This document shows positions 42,925 to 52,249 of a stretch of 64,000 nt of DNA, one piece after another. The notes below the pieces were generated by a model. That model did not search any database. It was not told the DNA's origin and worked only from the letters and a program-made list of their open reading frames with translations. Position numbers and translations under genes: made by a program. Origin of the DNA: Planctomycetota bacterium (GTDB lineage Bacteria; Planctomycetota; Planctomycetia; Pirellulales; Pirellulaceae); contig CAUJHS010000010.1 in the NCBI GenBank assembly GCA_963204915.1, positions 62,001 to 126,000 of the forward strand, in the 5' to 3' direction. The number at the start of each line of letters is the position of its first letter. The first letter of the stretch is position 1.

Positions 42925-44916
42925 CTACTCGTTGAGCAACTCTCGAATGGCTGCGACGACGTCCGCGACGTGCGGCACAATCGCCTTTTCCAAAGTAGGT
43001 GAGTACGGCGTCGGCGTGAAAACGCCTTGCAGCCGCTTGATCGGGGCGTCGAGATCGTCAAAGCCAGCGTCGGCCACCTGCGCGGCGATTTCGGACGCCA
43101 CACTGCACGGTTGAAACGCCTCATCAACGATAAGCAAACGTCCTGTTTTGGCGACGGACTGGAGAATCGTCGCCGTATCCAGCGGCGAGACGGTGCGCGG
43201 GTCGATCACTTCAATCGAGGCGCCTTCGGCGGCCAGTTGGTCGGCGGCCTTCACGGCATGTTGCACCATGAGCGACAGGGCGACGACCGTCGCATCGGAG
43301 CCTTCGCGCACAATCCGCGCTTGCCCGAACGGTATCTCATAGTGATGCTCTGGCGCGGGGCCTTTGGTCGCCATGAGTTCGCGATGCTCCAGGAACAGAA
43401 CGGGGTCATCGCAACGTAAGGCGTGGGCGAGCAGGCCCTTGGCGTCGTAAGGCGTTGAAGGCATGACGACGCGCAGCCCCGGTATGTGCGCATAAATCGA
43501 GTGGTACAGACCCGAGTGATGCGTCGCCGCCGAGTGGCCGATGCCGCCGCACCCGCGCAAAAGCAGCGGCATTTTGAGTCGGCCGCTGCTCATGTATTGC
43601 ATCTTGGCGATTTGATTGATCACTTCGCCGAAGGCGTCGTTGATGAAGTCGATGAACATGAAGTCGATCACGGGGCGGGTTCCCGTCATCGCGGCCCCGC
43701 AGCCAAGACCTACAAAGCCGCGCTCGCAGATGGGCGTGTCGCACAGACGGTCGGCGCCGTATTTGGCGTACATGCCAAGCGTGGTGGTGAAGTTGCCGCC
43801 GCGAACGCCAATCCCTTCCCCCATGACAAAGACGCCAGGGTTTTCCGCCATGGCGTCATCCAGCGCTTCCCGCGTAGCGGCGACAAAAGTCGTTTCTCGC
43901 TCGCCCGGGGGCGGCGCTGGTTGCGGCGGCGCGGTTGGTTCCGAGTACACGTGAAGCGTGGCGCTCGCGGCCGTGGGATACTCGCTTCCTTCCGCAAACT
44001 GGCGCGCCTGCTCGATCAAGTCGCGGACCTCGCCTTCGATCGCTTCCAACTCTTGCTCGCTGGCGGCGCCAACTTCGAGCATGTGGGATTTCAAGCGACG
44101 GAGGGGGCAGCGGTTCTTCCAGGCGTTCACGTCTTCCTGCGTACGATAGGTGAAGTCGCCCATCCCTTCGGCATGCGGCCGCGTGCGGTAGGTTTTGCAT
44201 TCGATCAAGGTTGGCCCATCGCCGTCGCGAGCTCGCTGGACCGCTTCTCCCGCTACGCGGTGGATCTCGACGACATCGTTCCCATCTAGTTCATGCCCTG
44301 GAACGCCATACGCCGCGCCGCGGTTGCCCACACTGGGGTTGCCGCTAGAGTACGCAAAGGGAACTTCCGTGGCGAATTGGTTATTCTCACAAATGAACAA
44401 CACGGGCAGCCGCCAGATGCTGGCCATGTTGAGCCCCTCGTGGAAGGCTCCGTTGTTCACGGCGCCGTCGCCAAAGAACGCCACGGCCACGGTTTGATTT
44501 TTCAGGAGTTTCGCGCTGTAGCCGCCCCCACATGCTTGCAAGATGCAAGGACCGACGATTCCACTTGTGCCCATCATGCCAATCTCGGGCGCGAACAAGT
44601 GCATGCTTCCGCCGCGCCCGCGCGAGCAACCGGTTTGGCGTCCGAACAACTCGGCCATCAAATCGCGAGGCGGCATCCCCTTGGCCAGAGCATGACCGTG
44701 CCCGCGATGCGTACTGAACACCACATCGCGCGGAGTTAAATGCGCACATACGCCCGTGGCCACCGCTTCCTGGCCCACGTAGGTATGGCATGCGCCGTGA
44801 ATGAGTCCGCGCTGGTGGCAGCGGGCCAGTTCCTCCTCGGTCTGCCGGATGATTTGCATCGTCCGGTAGAGTTGACGAAGTTGTTCCTTGGGAATTCGAT
44901 TGGCCATAGATCTCAT
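42925..44916 (-). CDS. Fused alpha-beta E1 of a 2-oxoacid/acetoin dehydrogenase
   Basis: 663 aa. Residues 1-320 form the alpha part with the thiamine-diphosphate motif GDGAVNNGAFHEG (149-161) and VLFICENN. Residues about 340-663 form the beta part (FVAATREALDDAM; DTPICERGFVGLG; PFGQARIVREGSD). The separate subunits of ordinary complexes are here one polypeptide. It decarboxylates a 2-oxoacid, or cleaves acetoin, and loads the lipoyl arm of E2. Starts at 44916 or 44907 are equally possible. It follows the SDR gene by seven bases. The substrate is not determined. Confidence 0.9.
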   Translation of the reverse strand: MRSMANRIPKEQLRQLYRTMQIIRQTEEELARCHQRGLIHGACHTYVGQEAVATGVCAHLTPRDVVFSTHRGHGHALAKGMPPRDLMAELFGRQTGCSRGRGGSMHLFAPEIGMMGTSGIVGPCILQACGGGYSAKLLKNQTVAVAFFGDGAVNNGAFHEGLNMASIWRLPVLFICENNQFATEVPFAYSSGNPSVGNRGAAYGVPGHELDGNDVVEIHRVAGEAVQRARDGDGPTLIECKTYRTRPHAEGMGDFTYRTQEDVNAWKNRCPLRRLKSHMLEVGAASEQELEAIEGEVRDLIEQARQFAEGSEYPTAASATLHVYSEPTAPPQPAPPPGERETTFVAATREALDDAMAENPGVFVMGEGIGVRGGNFTTTLGMYAKYGADRLCDTPICERGFVGLGCGAAMTGTRPVIDFMFIDFINDAFGEVINQIAKMQYMSSGRLKMPLLLRGCGGIGHSAATHHSGLYHSIYAHIPGLRVVMPSTPYDAKGLLAHALRCDDPVLFLEHRELMATKGPAPEHHYEIPFGQARIVREGSDATVVALSLMVQHAVKAADQLAAEGASIEVIDPRTVSPLDTATILQSVAKTGRLLIVDEAFQPCSVASEIAAQVADAGFDDLDAPIKRLQGVFTPTPYSPTLEKAIVPHVADVVAAIRELLNE

Positions 44917-44923
44917 GCCAGTG

Positions 44924-45757
44924 TTACTTCTCCTCGGCGCGAAACGACTGCACAAGATGCAACTCGTGCCCCGGTGTTCCGCCCGCGTTCATCGCCAGGT
45001 TTCCGCCATCCATCGGAATAATGGCGCCGGTGATCCATTCCGAAGCGTCGGAGGCTAACAATACGGCCAGTCCCATAATGTCGCGCGGCCGGCCCAGCCG
45101 GCCCGCCGGAATGCCATGCAGAAAGCGGCCTTCCAGCGCAGGGTCGGCCTGCATGCGCGCCTGCAGGCTGGGGTTGAGCACTTGGGCGGGAGTCACACAG
45201 TTAACTCGCACGCCGCGGTGGCTCCACTCGGTGCTGAGTTCGCGCGTCATTTGAATGACCGCCCCCATGGCCATGCTGTAAGCGATATGACCGCGTCCTA
45301 GCGCCGTAGAGCTGGCCAACGAACCGATGTTCATGATCGACCCGCGGCCTTGCGCCAGCATGCGTCGTCCGGCTTCCTGACACATGGCGAAACGCCCCAC
45401 GACCAGATTCTGCAACACGCGGTGCAGGTCTTCGATGGTCAGGTCCTCCGGTCGCGCCAGATGGCCGTCGCCGGCAATATTGCCTAGAAAATCGACGCGC
45501 CCAAACTCGGAGTCGACGCGCCGAAACAACTCGGCCACCGCCGCAGGATCCGACACATCGGCGCCAGACACCAGCGTCTTGCGGCCTAGCGACCGAAGTT
45601 GATCGGCGGTCGCTTCGGCTCCCGAGGCGTTACGGTCGACCAACGCGACATCGGCGCCGCATTGGGCCAGCGCCAGCGCCGTGGCTTGTCCCATGCCTTG
45701 CGCGGCGCCCGACACGACCGCGACTTTACCTGCGAGATCAAACAAATTGGCCGTCAT
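44924..45757 (-). CDS. SDR oxidoreductase lacking the catalytic lysine
   Basis: 277 aa. The nucleotide-binding motif is SGAAQGMGQATALAL (16-30), with NIAGDG in place of NNAG and Asp at the end of beta-2 (ALVDRN), favouring NAD(H). The active-site region reads HIAYSMAMGAV (158-168): the YxxxK lysine is Met164 here. The codon is ATG in the sequence, so this is not a reading-frame artefact. The rest of the fold is intact (RGVRVNCVTPAQ; GAIIPMDGG). It may be inactive, use another base, or be a sequencing error. It lies between the MFS and E1 genes with gaps of nine and seven bases. Confidence 0.88.
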   Translation of the reverse strand: MTANLFDLAGKVAVVSGAAQGMGQATALALAQCGADVALVDRNASGAEATADQLRSLGRKTLVSGADVSDPAAVAELFRRVDSEFGRVDFLGNIAGDGHLARPEDLTIEDLHRVLQNLVVGRFAMCQEAGRRMLAQGRGSIMNIGSLASSTALGRGHIAYSMAMGAVIQMTRELSTEWSHRGVRVNCVTPAQVLNPSLQARMQADPALEGRFLHGIPAGRLGRPRDIMGLAVLLASDASEWITGAIIPMDGGNLAMNAGGTPGHELHLVQSFRAEEK

Positions 45758-45766
45758 GCCGTGGGC

Positions 45767-47074
45767 TTACCTTTCATTGAGACTTGGCTCGGGAGGAGCC
45801 GCCGACCAGTTCGAGTCAGCATTGTGAGGTTTAACTTGAATCGCCGTAGAAAGGGCCGCGCCCGCGAGTAGAATCGCCGCCATCGACCACAGGCCGAATG
45901 TTCCCAAAATGGTTGCGCCGAAGAAACCCCCAATGTTCGCCACGGAATTGATCATCGCAATACCGCCCGCGGCGGCGGCGCCGGTAAGAAACGCGGTGGG
46001 AACGGTCCAGAACACGGGCAACATGCTCATCATGCCGGTTTGCGCCAGGCACAACCCCAAGAGCGCCACGGCCGGCGAGGGGTTCCACGCGGTAATCGCC
46101 CAACCGGCGGCTGCGAGCAAAGCGGCGATGGCCAGGTGTCCGCGCCGTTCGTTTCTTCGATCGGAACTAATGCCAAACAAGGTCATGCCCACCACGGCGC
46201 ACACGTGCGGCAGCGCGCTGAGCAGCCCGATTTGAAACGTCGTTAATCCTTCAAACTGACCTTTGATCAACGTGGGAAAATAGGCTCCGCCCGCGTTCGA
46301 ACCCACCGCCACGGTAAAGTAAATGGCGATGAGCAGCCACACGCGCGGCTGCATTATCGCGCCTAGTCGGTCGGCCTGATGCTGGTTGCGGCGGTGGTCT
46401 TCTTCCTGTTGCATTCGCGCCACGAGCCAATCGCGCTCTTTTGTGGATAGCCATTCGGCGTCTTTAGGCCGGTCGGTCAGGTAAAACAACACCACGAACC
46501 CCACAAGGACCGACGGAATGCCTTCCAGCAGGAAGAGCCACTGCCAGCCATGCAGCCCGGCCACGGAGTCCAGGTATTGCATGATAAATCCCGATACCGG
46601 ATTCCCCAGCACGCTGGCCAGCCCAATGGCGACCATAAAAAACGCCGTCATTTTGCCGCGTTCGCGGTCAGGAAACCAATAGCTCAGATACAGAATGATT
46701 CCCGGAAAGAAGCCCGCCTCGGCAATGCCCAGCAAGATGCGCAGCGCGTAGAACGTCCATTGATCATGCGCGAACATCGTGGCCGACGAGATCAGTCCCC
46801 AACTGATCATAATGCGGGCGATCCAGCGGCGCGCGCCAATCCGCCGCATGAGCAAATTGCTGGGCACCTCGAACACCAGGTAACCCAGGTAAAACATGCC
46901 ATAACCTAGATTAAACGTTTCTTCGCTCAGTTGCAGGTCGTCCTGCATTTGTAGTCGGGCGAAGCCAACGTTGGCCCGGTCCAGGATGTTGAGCAGGTAC
47001 ATCAGGCAGACAAACGGAATCAACCGCCAAGCGACCTTTTTTAACGTGGTGATTTCCAAGTCGAGACGGTTCAT
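45767..47074 (-). CDS. MFS transporter, anion:cation symporter family
   Basis: 435 aa with twelve membrane helices. The start LKKVAWRLIPFVCLMYLLN, then LDRANVGFARLQM and VPSNLLMRRIGARRW, is diagnostic of the anion:cation symporter family (phthalate, tartrate, galactonate transporters). It probably imports an organic or sugar acid used by the operon. The start at 47074 matches family N-termini; an ATG at 47137 would add 21 residues. The next gene upstream is 216 bases away, the largest gap in the operon. Confidence 0.9.
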   Translation of the reverse strand: MNRLDLEITTLKKVAWRLIPFVCLMYLLNILDRANVGFARLQMQDDLQLSEETFNLGYGMFYLGYLVFEVPSNLLMRRIGARRWIARIMISWGLISSATMFAHDQWTFYALRILLGIAEAGFFPGIILYLSYWFPDRERGKMTAFFMVAIGLASVLGNPVSGFIMQYLDSVAGLHGWQWLFLLEGIPSVLVGFVVLFYLTDRPKDAEWLSTKERDWLVARMQQEEDHRRNQHQADRLGAIMQPRVWLLIAIYFTVAVGSNAGGAYFPTLIKGQFEGLTTFQIGLLSALPHVCAVVGMTLFGISSDRRNERRGHLAIAALLAAAGWAITAWNPSPAVALLGLCLAQTGMMSMLPVFWTVPTAFLTGAAAAGGIAMINSVANIGGFFGATILGTFGLWSMAAILLAGAALSTAIQVKPHNADSNWSAAPPEPSLNER

Positions 47075-47290
47075 AAGCCTGCGATTCCCGACGTTCAAGG
47101 ACCGGCCCCGCGCAAACTCCTGCGCGCCGCCGATCATAACGAACCAACCAAATACGAACTAAGATCGAATTGACATCAAACGCAACGTTCTAATGACGTC
47201 ACGAACCGCGTACGCATTCAACTTCGCTCGCGGGCGCCGCGTCGGCCGACGTTCTTTCAGCCTGGCGCACCGCACCCCGCGAAGCGAATG

Positions 47291-49078
47291 CTAATGCAAC
47301 ACGATGGCGCGTCCCGGTCCGCCATGGCAGTCGCGCACCTTGAGGGCGGCAAACAGGAAGTAAGCGTTCTTGGGCGCCTTGCCCACATTGACCAGGAACT
47401 CCACTCCGACCATTTCTTGCGAGCCGAGCGCCCAATACGTCATCAGGGCGCGGCGCGGTTCGACGCCGCCGATGTCCGGCGCATCGGTGGCCACGCAGCG
47501 AATTCCTCGCTTCTTCAAATAGACAATGGCGTCCGGTCCTGGCGCCGGCCAACCTTCCGACTCGCCTTGCAACGGTTGTCGCCACAGCGCGGCGTCGGCG
47601 GGTTGGGGTCGTAGGTATTTGTCGTTGTGCCCCGTGTGAAAGATCACCACATCGCCTGGAGTCAACGCACCGTGAGTCCCCTCATACGCTTGAAGGTGTT
47701 GGACCGTGATTTCCGGCGATGCAGGCCATTGCCGCGCGTTCGTCGTGCCGACGAGCGATCGCACGTCGATCACGCGCGCTTCACCACAGGTCCAGTCCAA
47801 GGGAACTTGTTCGGTTGTCATCGAACTTGTTCCTCGCGCGCCGTACTTCGCTTCGTACTCGGCCAGCCAACCACGAACTTCGGGATCGTACGCCGGATTC
47901 ACTCCGGGCGGCGGAAGCGCATACGACGGCGGAACCAAATGCGCACCGGCCATCGCGTCCATCAAGTGCCCGTGGTGCCACATGTCGAGGTAATCGGAGT
48001 ACAAAAAGTCGACCTTCACGTAGGTCTGTCGATGATTCCCGGTTCCCAACCCCGGCGAGGTCAGCGGATACTTGGGCGAGAGCGTGGGCGAAAGGTCAAG
48101 GGCCCGCTTGTTGCGGCACGAAGCAATCAGCCGCGCCGGCAGTTCGCCGCCAACAATTGAGAACGCGCGTCCTTCGGCATAGGGACCGCCTTCATGCTTC
48201 GGACTCAGCATGCAGTAGAAAGCGCCCGTGGGCGGCAGCGAGCCAAGATTCGTGGCGCCCTCGGTCCATATCATGCCGTGCCGCAGACCGGCGTAGTGCG
48301 TTGGTTCGGCCAATTCGGGCAAGGGGCCCATACTGGCGCTATCGGTTCCCAAGGTCATGACTTTTCGCGTAGCGAGAAACTCCATGCAGTTGGGATCGGG
48401 GTCGGGGTAGCCCGGCGCCTTGCGATCCAGCACATCGGCAATGAAGCGGCGTCCTTCGGGAAAGGGGCGGTAGTATTGGTCGGAATAATCGCTGCGGAAC
48501 AACACCACATCGCCAAACTGCAACTCGCGATGCTGTTTTTCAAATCGTTGCACGTGCTCCGGACGTACGAGCGGGCTGACACCCTTCGGGGCCTTGTCGA
48601 GCAAGTCGCGCACATCAACCACGCACGCTTCGCCGCCAAACTGCCAAGGTTCGATCGTATCGGTATAGGCCAACCCCAATGGACCGGACTTTTCACGGTT
48701 CAAATCGGGGCGAGCCACCGAGTGCGGCGGTACGTCGAGTTGCGTTCCGGTGTTGCCGTCGATGAGCAATACATCGACGTTATACGCCGAGTCGGGACCA
48801 ATCGCGCGCTGGCGCGTCAGTTGAAACCGCGGAAACGGATACGACGGCCACGTGCAGGGATACTCCGGTGCGATCACCAGCGAATGGTCGACAAACCGAG
48901 TCGTCCCGACCCCGGTCTCTGCGGCCCCGGTCTCTGCGGCGACGACCGATTGCCATAAGAAGCCGCTGCACAAAAGCCACATGACGCCCATGATCGACCG
49001 CACGCGGCCGCGCCGGCTCCATCTCCGGCTTTCCAGGTTTGCCAAAGCGAAACGCGAATAAGAAGAATTACGAGGCAT
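47291..49078 (-). CDS. Secreted double-domain cyclase (kynurenine-formamidase-like)
   Basis: 595 aa. After a membrane/signal segment (IMGVMWLLCSGFLWQSVVAA) there are two cyclase-superfamily (PF04199-type) domains in tandem, about 60-330 and 345-595. Each ends with the family's GDVVLFRSDYSD / GDVVIFHTGHND strand and a catalytic-His region. The metal-binding HxGTHxDxPxH motif is altered: domain 1 reads GNTGTQLDVPPH, domain 2 reads MWHHGHLMDAMAGAH. Domain 1 may have lost a ligand. Family members hydrolyse cyclic or formyl amides and lactones. Likely exported, unlike most of the operon's enzymes. Confidence 0.82.
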   Translation of the reverse strand: MPRNSSYSRFALANLESRRWSRRGRVRSIMGVMWLLCSGFLWQSVVAAETGAAETGVGTTRFVDHSLVIAPEYPCTWPSYPFPRFQLTRQRAIGPDSAYNVDVLLIDGNTGTQLDVPPHSVARPDLNREKSGPLGLAYTDTIEPWQFGGEACVVDVRDLLDKAPKGVSPLVRPEHVQRFEKQHRELQFGDVVLFRSDYSDQYYRPFPEGRRFIADVLDRKAPGYPDPDPNCMEFLATRKVMTLGTDSASMGPLPELAEPTHYAGLRHGMIWTEGATNLGSLPPTGAFYCMLSPKHEGGPYAEGRAFSIVGGELPARLIASCRNKRALDLSPTLSPKYPLTSPGLGTGNHRQTYVKVDFLYSDYLDMWHHGHLMDAMAGAHLVPPSYALPPPGVNPAYDPEVRGWLAEYEAKYGARGTSSMTTEQVPLDWTCGEARVIDVRSLVGTTNARQWPASPEITVQHLQAYEGTHGALTPGDVVIFHTGHNDKYLRPQPADAALWRQPLQGESEGWPAPGPDAIVYLKKRGIRCVATDAPDIGGVEPRRALMTYWALGSQEMVGVEFLVNVGKAPKNAYFLFAALKVRDCHGGPGRAIVLH

Positions 49079-49111
49079 CGGCCGTCTTTCTCAAGGAAGT
49101 TGCGTTAACGT

Positions 49112-50164
49112 TCACCAAGGAAACTGCACGCCCGTCAATTCCGAGGCTTCCCGAAGTTTTTGCACGACATCTGCAGGCAGCAGAATACCGTGTTCGCGCG
49201 CCTGGCGGTAATTGCTCCATTCGCGTTCGCCGGGCAACAACACGCGTTCAACGCCTTGCGCCGTAGGCGCCGCGTGAATTTCTTCAATCAGATGATTCAG
49301 TCGCTGATCGAACTCATGGCGCGGAGCCATCGCGTCCACGTCGATCGCCAAAAACGAGGCGTTGTGCCACGACGGCCGCGAAGGTTCGTCAAAAATCCAA
49401 CTGCCGACTTGCCAAGTCATGTGACCGCCGGGAAGCACCGCCGACAGCACTTCGCACCAAAGGCCCAAGCCGTAGCCTTTGTGTCCGGCCATGGGTGCGA
49501 GCGAGGCCTGAGCCGGGTACAGGCCGCCATCGGTGGTGGGTTGGCCAGCGGCGTCAATCAGCCAGGTTGGCGGAATCGGTTCGCCCCTTTGATGCGCCGC
49601 GTAAACCTTTCCGCCCGCGACCGCCGCCGTGGCCATGTCGAGCAAGATCGGATCGGCGTGTAACCGCGGAACGCCATACGCCATGGGGTTACTTCCCAAC
49701 ACCGGCCCGCGCGAGCCGGGCGCCGCGACGCTGGGAATGTCGTTGCCGGTGACCAAGGCGAGAAACCCTTCGCGAGCCGCCATGGCTGCATAATAGCCCG
49801 CCGCGCCAATGTGACCCGTGTTGCGCAGCCCGACATAGGCGACTCCCACGTCTTTCGCCTTGCGCATCGCCAATTGCATACTGAAGCAACCGCCGACCTG
49901 GCCCAGCGTCGAAGCGCCATCGACCACCGCCCACGCGGGGCCTTCCCGTTCGATGCGAGGTTCGGCATCGGTCCGATAACCGCCGCCTTGGAGTTTTTTC
50001 AGATACCCGGCCAGGAGTTTCGTTCCGTGCGTGAAGACGCCCATCGCGTCAGTTGACACAAGCGCCTCCGCGGCGCAGCGTGCATCGTTCGCGCGAGCGT
50101 CTACGGACTCAAAGCACGCCTCGACTCGGCGCTGAAGCTCCTCGACGGCAATGCGCAACGCCAT
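49112..50164 (-). CDS. Ldh-family malate/L-lactate-type dehydrogenase
   Basis: 350 aa of the NAD(P)-dependent family that includes YlbC/ComC, malate, sulfolactate and ureidoglycolate dehydrogenases, unrelated to Rossmann-type malate dehydrogenase. Diagnostic features: DAMGVFTHGTKLLAGYL with the active-site His, GYYAAMAAREGFLAL, SNPMAYGVPR and GHKGYGLGLWCEVLSA. It oxidises a 2-hydroxyacid to a 2-oxoacid. It lies two bases from the epimerase gene. This enzyme could supply a 2-oxoacid to the E1/E2 complex encoded downstream. Confidence 0.9.
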   Translation of the reverse strand: MALRIAVEELQRRVEACFESVDARANDARCAAEALVSTDAMGVFTHGTKLLAGYLKKLQGGGYRTDAEPRIEREGPAWAVVDGASTLGQVGGCFSMQLAMRKAKDVGVAYVGLRNTGHIGAAGYYAAMAAREGFLALVTGNDIPSVAAPGSRGPVLGSNPMAYGVPRLHADPILLDMATAAVAGGKVYAAHQRGEPIPPTWLIDAAGQPTTDGGLYPAQASLAPMAGHKGYGLGLWCEVLSAVLPGGHMTWQVGSWIFDEPSRPSWHNASFLAIDVDAMAPRHEFDQRLNHLIEEIHAAPTAQGVERVLLPGEREWSNYRQAREHGILLPADVVQKLREASELTGVQFPW

Positions 50165-50166
50165 GG

Positions 50167-51096
50167 CTAGCGCCCCTTCTCTTGATAGTACGCCACGGTC
50201 TTCCGCACGCCCTCGACGAGCGGCGTCGGCCGCCAGTCGGGAAACAGTTGGGAAATGTTACGCGGTCGCGAAGGGACATTCGCGGGAATGGGCGGACCGT
50301 CCACGGCTATCCCTCCAGCCGACTCGGGAACAAGGCATTCCAGCATGCGAACGAAATCTTCGGGCGTAGCCCGTTCACTTGGCAAGTCGACAATCGTTGC
50401 TCCTGCCGGACACTCGAACACGCCACGCACAAACGCGTGAGCCACGTCTTCCACATAGTCGTAACCCGCCGGGCCGGTGTAGCCAATGGTGTAGCTTTCA
50501 CCCAGCGCCGCCGCGCGGCACGCCAGCGACGGTCCGGCGCTTAATCCCAAATCGCGTTCGGGGCCATAAACCACGTGCGGCCGTACCGCCACCGAGCGCA
50601 GACCGCAATGCCGCCAGTACTGTTCCGCAATGAGATCGACGGCTTGCTTGAACGCTCCGTAAAACATGGGCGGATGTTCCGAGTCGGCGGCGTCGGCCGA
50701 CGCCTCGGCCCCGTAGACGGCGTAAGAACTGGCGTACGAGATCGCTTGAACGCGTCCCGACCGACGTGCAGCGTCGAACACGGCGGCGCTTCCCAGCACA
50801 TTGACCTGACATCCTAGAAACGGATCTTGCTGACACGCCGGAGTCAGCAGCGCCGCCAGGTGAATGATGTGCGAGACGCCATGCTTTTCAACGACGGCTT
50901 GCAGCGCGTCGCGATCCGTCAACGATGCATCGGTCCAAACGACATCGCCGAGACGATCTCCCAACACACGACGCCAGCGGTCGCCCGGTCGCTGGGCATC
51001 AAGCGCCACGGGGCGCGCTTCGCGCTGAAGAAGTTCGCGCAACACCCAGGTTCCGATAAAACCGCTGGCGCCCGTGACCAACACTCCTGCGGCCAT
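50167..51096 (-). CDS. NAD-dependent epimerase/dehydratase (extended SDR)
   Basis: 309 aa. The NAD-binding motif is VLVTGASGFIGTWVL and the catalytic YxxxK lies in MFYGAFKQAVD (Tyr and Lys intact), with YASSYAVYG carrying the Ser. Extended SDRs of this type act on nucleotide sugars or on free sugar acids; within this operon a uronate or sugar-acid dehydrogenase role is plausible. The ATG at 51096 fits the Rossmann start; an upstream start at 51117 adds seven residues. Confidence 0.88.
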   Translation of the reverse strand: MAAGVLVTGASGFIGTWVLRELLQREARPVALDAQRPGDRWRRVLGDRLGDVVWTDASLTDRDALQAVVEKHGVSHIIHLAALLTPACQQDPFLGCQVNVLGSAAVFDAARRSGRVQAISYASSYAVYGAEASADAADSEHPPMFYGAFKQAVDLIAEQYWRHCGLRSVAVRPHVVYGPERDLGLSAGPSLACRAAALGESYTIGYTGPAGYDYVEDVAHAFVRGVFECPAGATIVDLPSERATPEDFVRMLECLVPESAGGIAVDGPPIPANVPSRPRNISQLFPDWRPTPLVEGVRKTVAYYQEKGR

Positions 51097-51165
51097 TGCC
51101 GTGGGTTCCTTTCTCAAAGAGGAAGCGTTTCAACCCCCAATCCTCATGCGCCAGAATCACCGGCG

Positions 51166-52137
51166 CTACACCTTGGGCGCCACGCCATTCACGATGTTCG
51201 GCAACGACTCGCCCTGCAGCGCCGCGGCGGCAAGGCGTGCGGCGGTCTCTCGCAAGGTTCGAACCGCCTTGGGACTTGCCGACGCAATATGCGACGCGGC
51301 GATCACGTTCGGCATCGATCGCAGCGGGCTCTCGGCCGGCAACGGCTCGGGGTCGAAGACATCGAGCGCCGCGGCAGCGACATGGCCCGACTGCAAAGCG
51401 GCGACCAGCGCCGCCGTGTCAACGAGGTCGCCCCGCGCCAGATTGATCACGATCGCCCTCGGCTTGAGGCGCGCCAACGTCGAGGCGTTCAACAGTTTGC
51501 GGGTCTGCGCCGTCGAGGGGCAATGCAAACTCACGATGTCGGCCTGAGCCAGCAAATCGTCGAGGCGAACGGGCTCGCACCCGGCCGCTGCGATCGTGTC
51601 ACTTGGCACGCCAGGATCGAACACGAGCCGCCGGCATTTGAAGCCGCTTAATCGCGACGCGACTTCGCGCCCGATACGGCCAAAGCCGACGAGGCCGACG
51701 GTCTGGTCGCGCAGCGTGCGCATGCTGTCCAGCGGCGCGGCCAGCCCCCAGGCGCCGCCGCGCACGTGCAGCGCGTTAGAAACCACTTGTCGCGTTGTGG
51801 CAAGAAGAAACGCGAGCGTGTGATCCGCCACCTCTTCAATGCAATAGTCCGGAACATTGCATACGGGAATGCCGCGTTGACGGGCCGCTTCCAGATCGAC
51901 GTTATCAACCCCGATGCCGTACCGTACGATCACACGGGCTTGCCGCATGGCGGCGATGACTTCAGCCGTCAAAGGCGCGAACTGGGTGATGACCGCATCG
52001 GCGTCCTCGACCAACGGGATCAAGGCTTCCGAGGTTTTTGCTTGTCCGGTGCGCAGCTCGACGTTGAGCGGCTGGAGGACTCGTTCCTCGATCTCGAGTG
52101 AAGGAAACGTGTAATCGGTGATCGCGACAATGGGCAT
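51166..52137 (-). CDS. D-2-hydroxyacid dehydrogenase
   Basis: 323 aa. The Rossmann motif is VGLVGFGRIGREVA, with the substrate Arg in NLARGDLVD, Glu in FDPEPLP and His in ASHIASAS, as in phosphoglycerate dehydrogenase and C-terminal-binding-protein-like enzymes. It interconverts a 2-oxoacid and a D-2-hydroxyacid with NAD(H). The ATG at 52137 is used; the frame runs further into the divergent promoter region. It is the first gene of the operon, divergent from the GntR regulator with 112 bases between the starts. Confidence 0.88.
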   Translation of the reverse strand: MPIVAITDYTFPSLEIEERVLQPLNVELRTGQAKTSEALIPLVEDADAVITQFAPLTAEVIAAMRQARVIVRYGIGVDNVDLEAARQRGIPVCNVPDYCIEEVADHTLAFLLATTRQVVSNALHVRGGAWGLAAPLDSMRTLRDQTVGLVGFGRIGREVASRLSGFKCRRLVFDPGVPSDTIAAAGCEPVRLDDLLAQADIVSLHCPSTAQTRKLLNASTLARLKPRAIVINLARGDLVDTAALVAALQSGHVAAAALDVFDPEPLPAESPLRSMPNVIAASHIASASPKAVRTLRETAARLAAAALQGESLPNIVNGVAPKV

Positions 52138-52165
52138 GCGCCCTCCTTCGTCAGTGCGCGCAAAC

Positions 52166-52194
52166 TTGACGGAAGTCAGATTGTCAGATAATCT
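52166..52194 (+). promoter_or_regulatory. Promoter with an overlapping palindromic operator
   Basis: TTGACG (52166-52171) and TAATCT (52189-52194) with a 17-base spacer form a good plus-strand promoter for the regulator gene. AGATTGTCAGATAATCT (52178-52194) is a 17-base palindrome with a single mismatched pair and overlaps the -10 box. Its size fits a GntR/FadR dimer. Position between the regulator and the divergent operon suggests control of both. Confidence 0.6.
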
Positions 52195-52249
52195 AGCCAG
52201 CGTTGTCCGCGTCCACAAGTCTTTCGTCGCTCGTCTCAATTGTTTTTCC

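Noticed and set aside
43486..44289. 267-codon plus-strand frame opposite E1
   Set aside because: E1 motifs on the minus strand account for the sequence.
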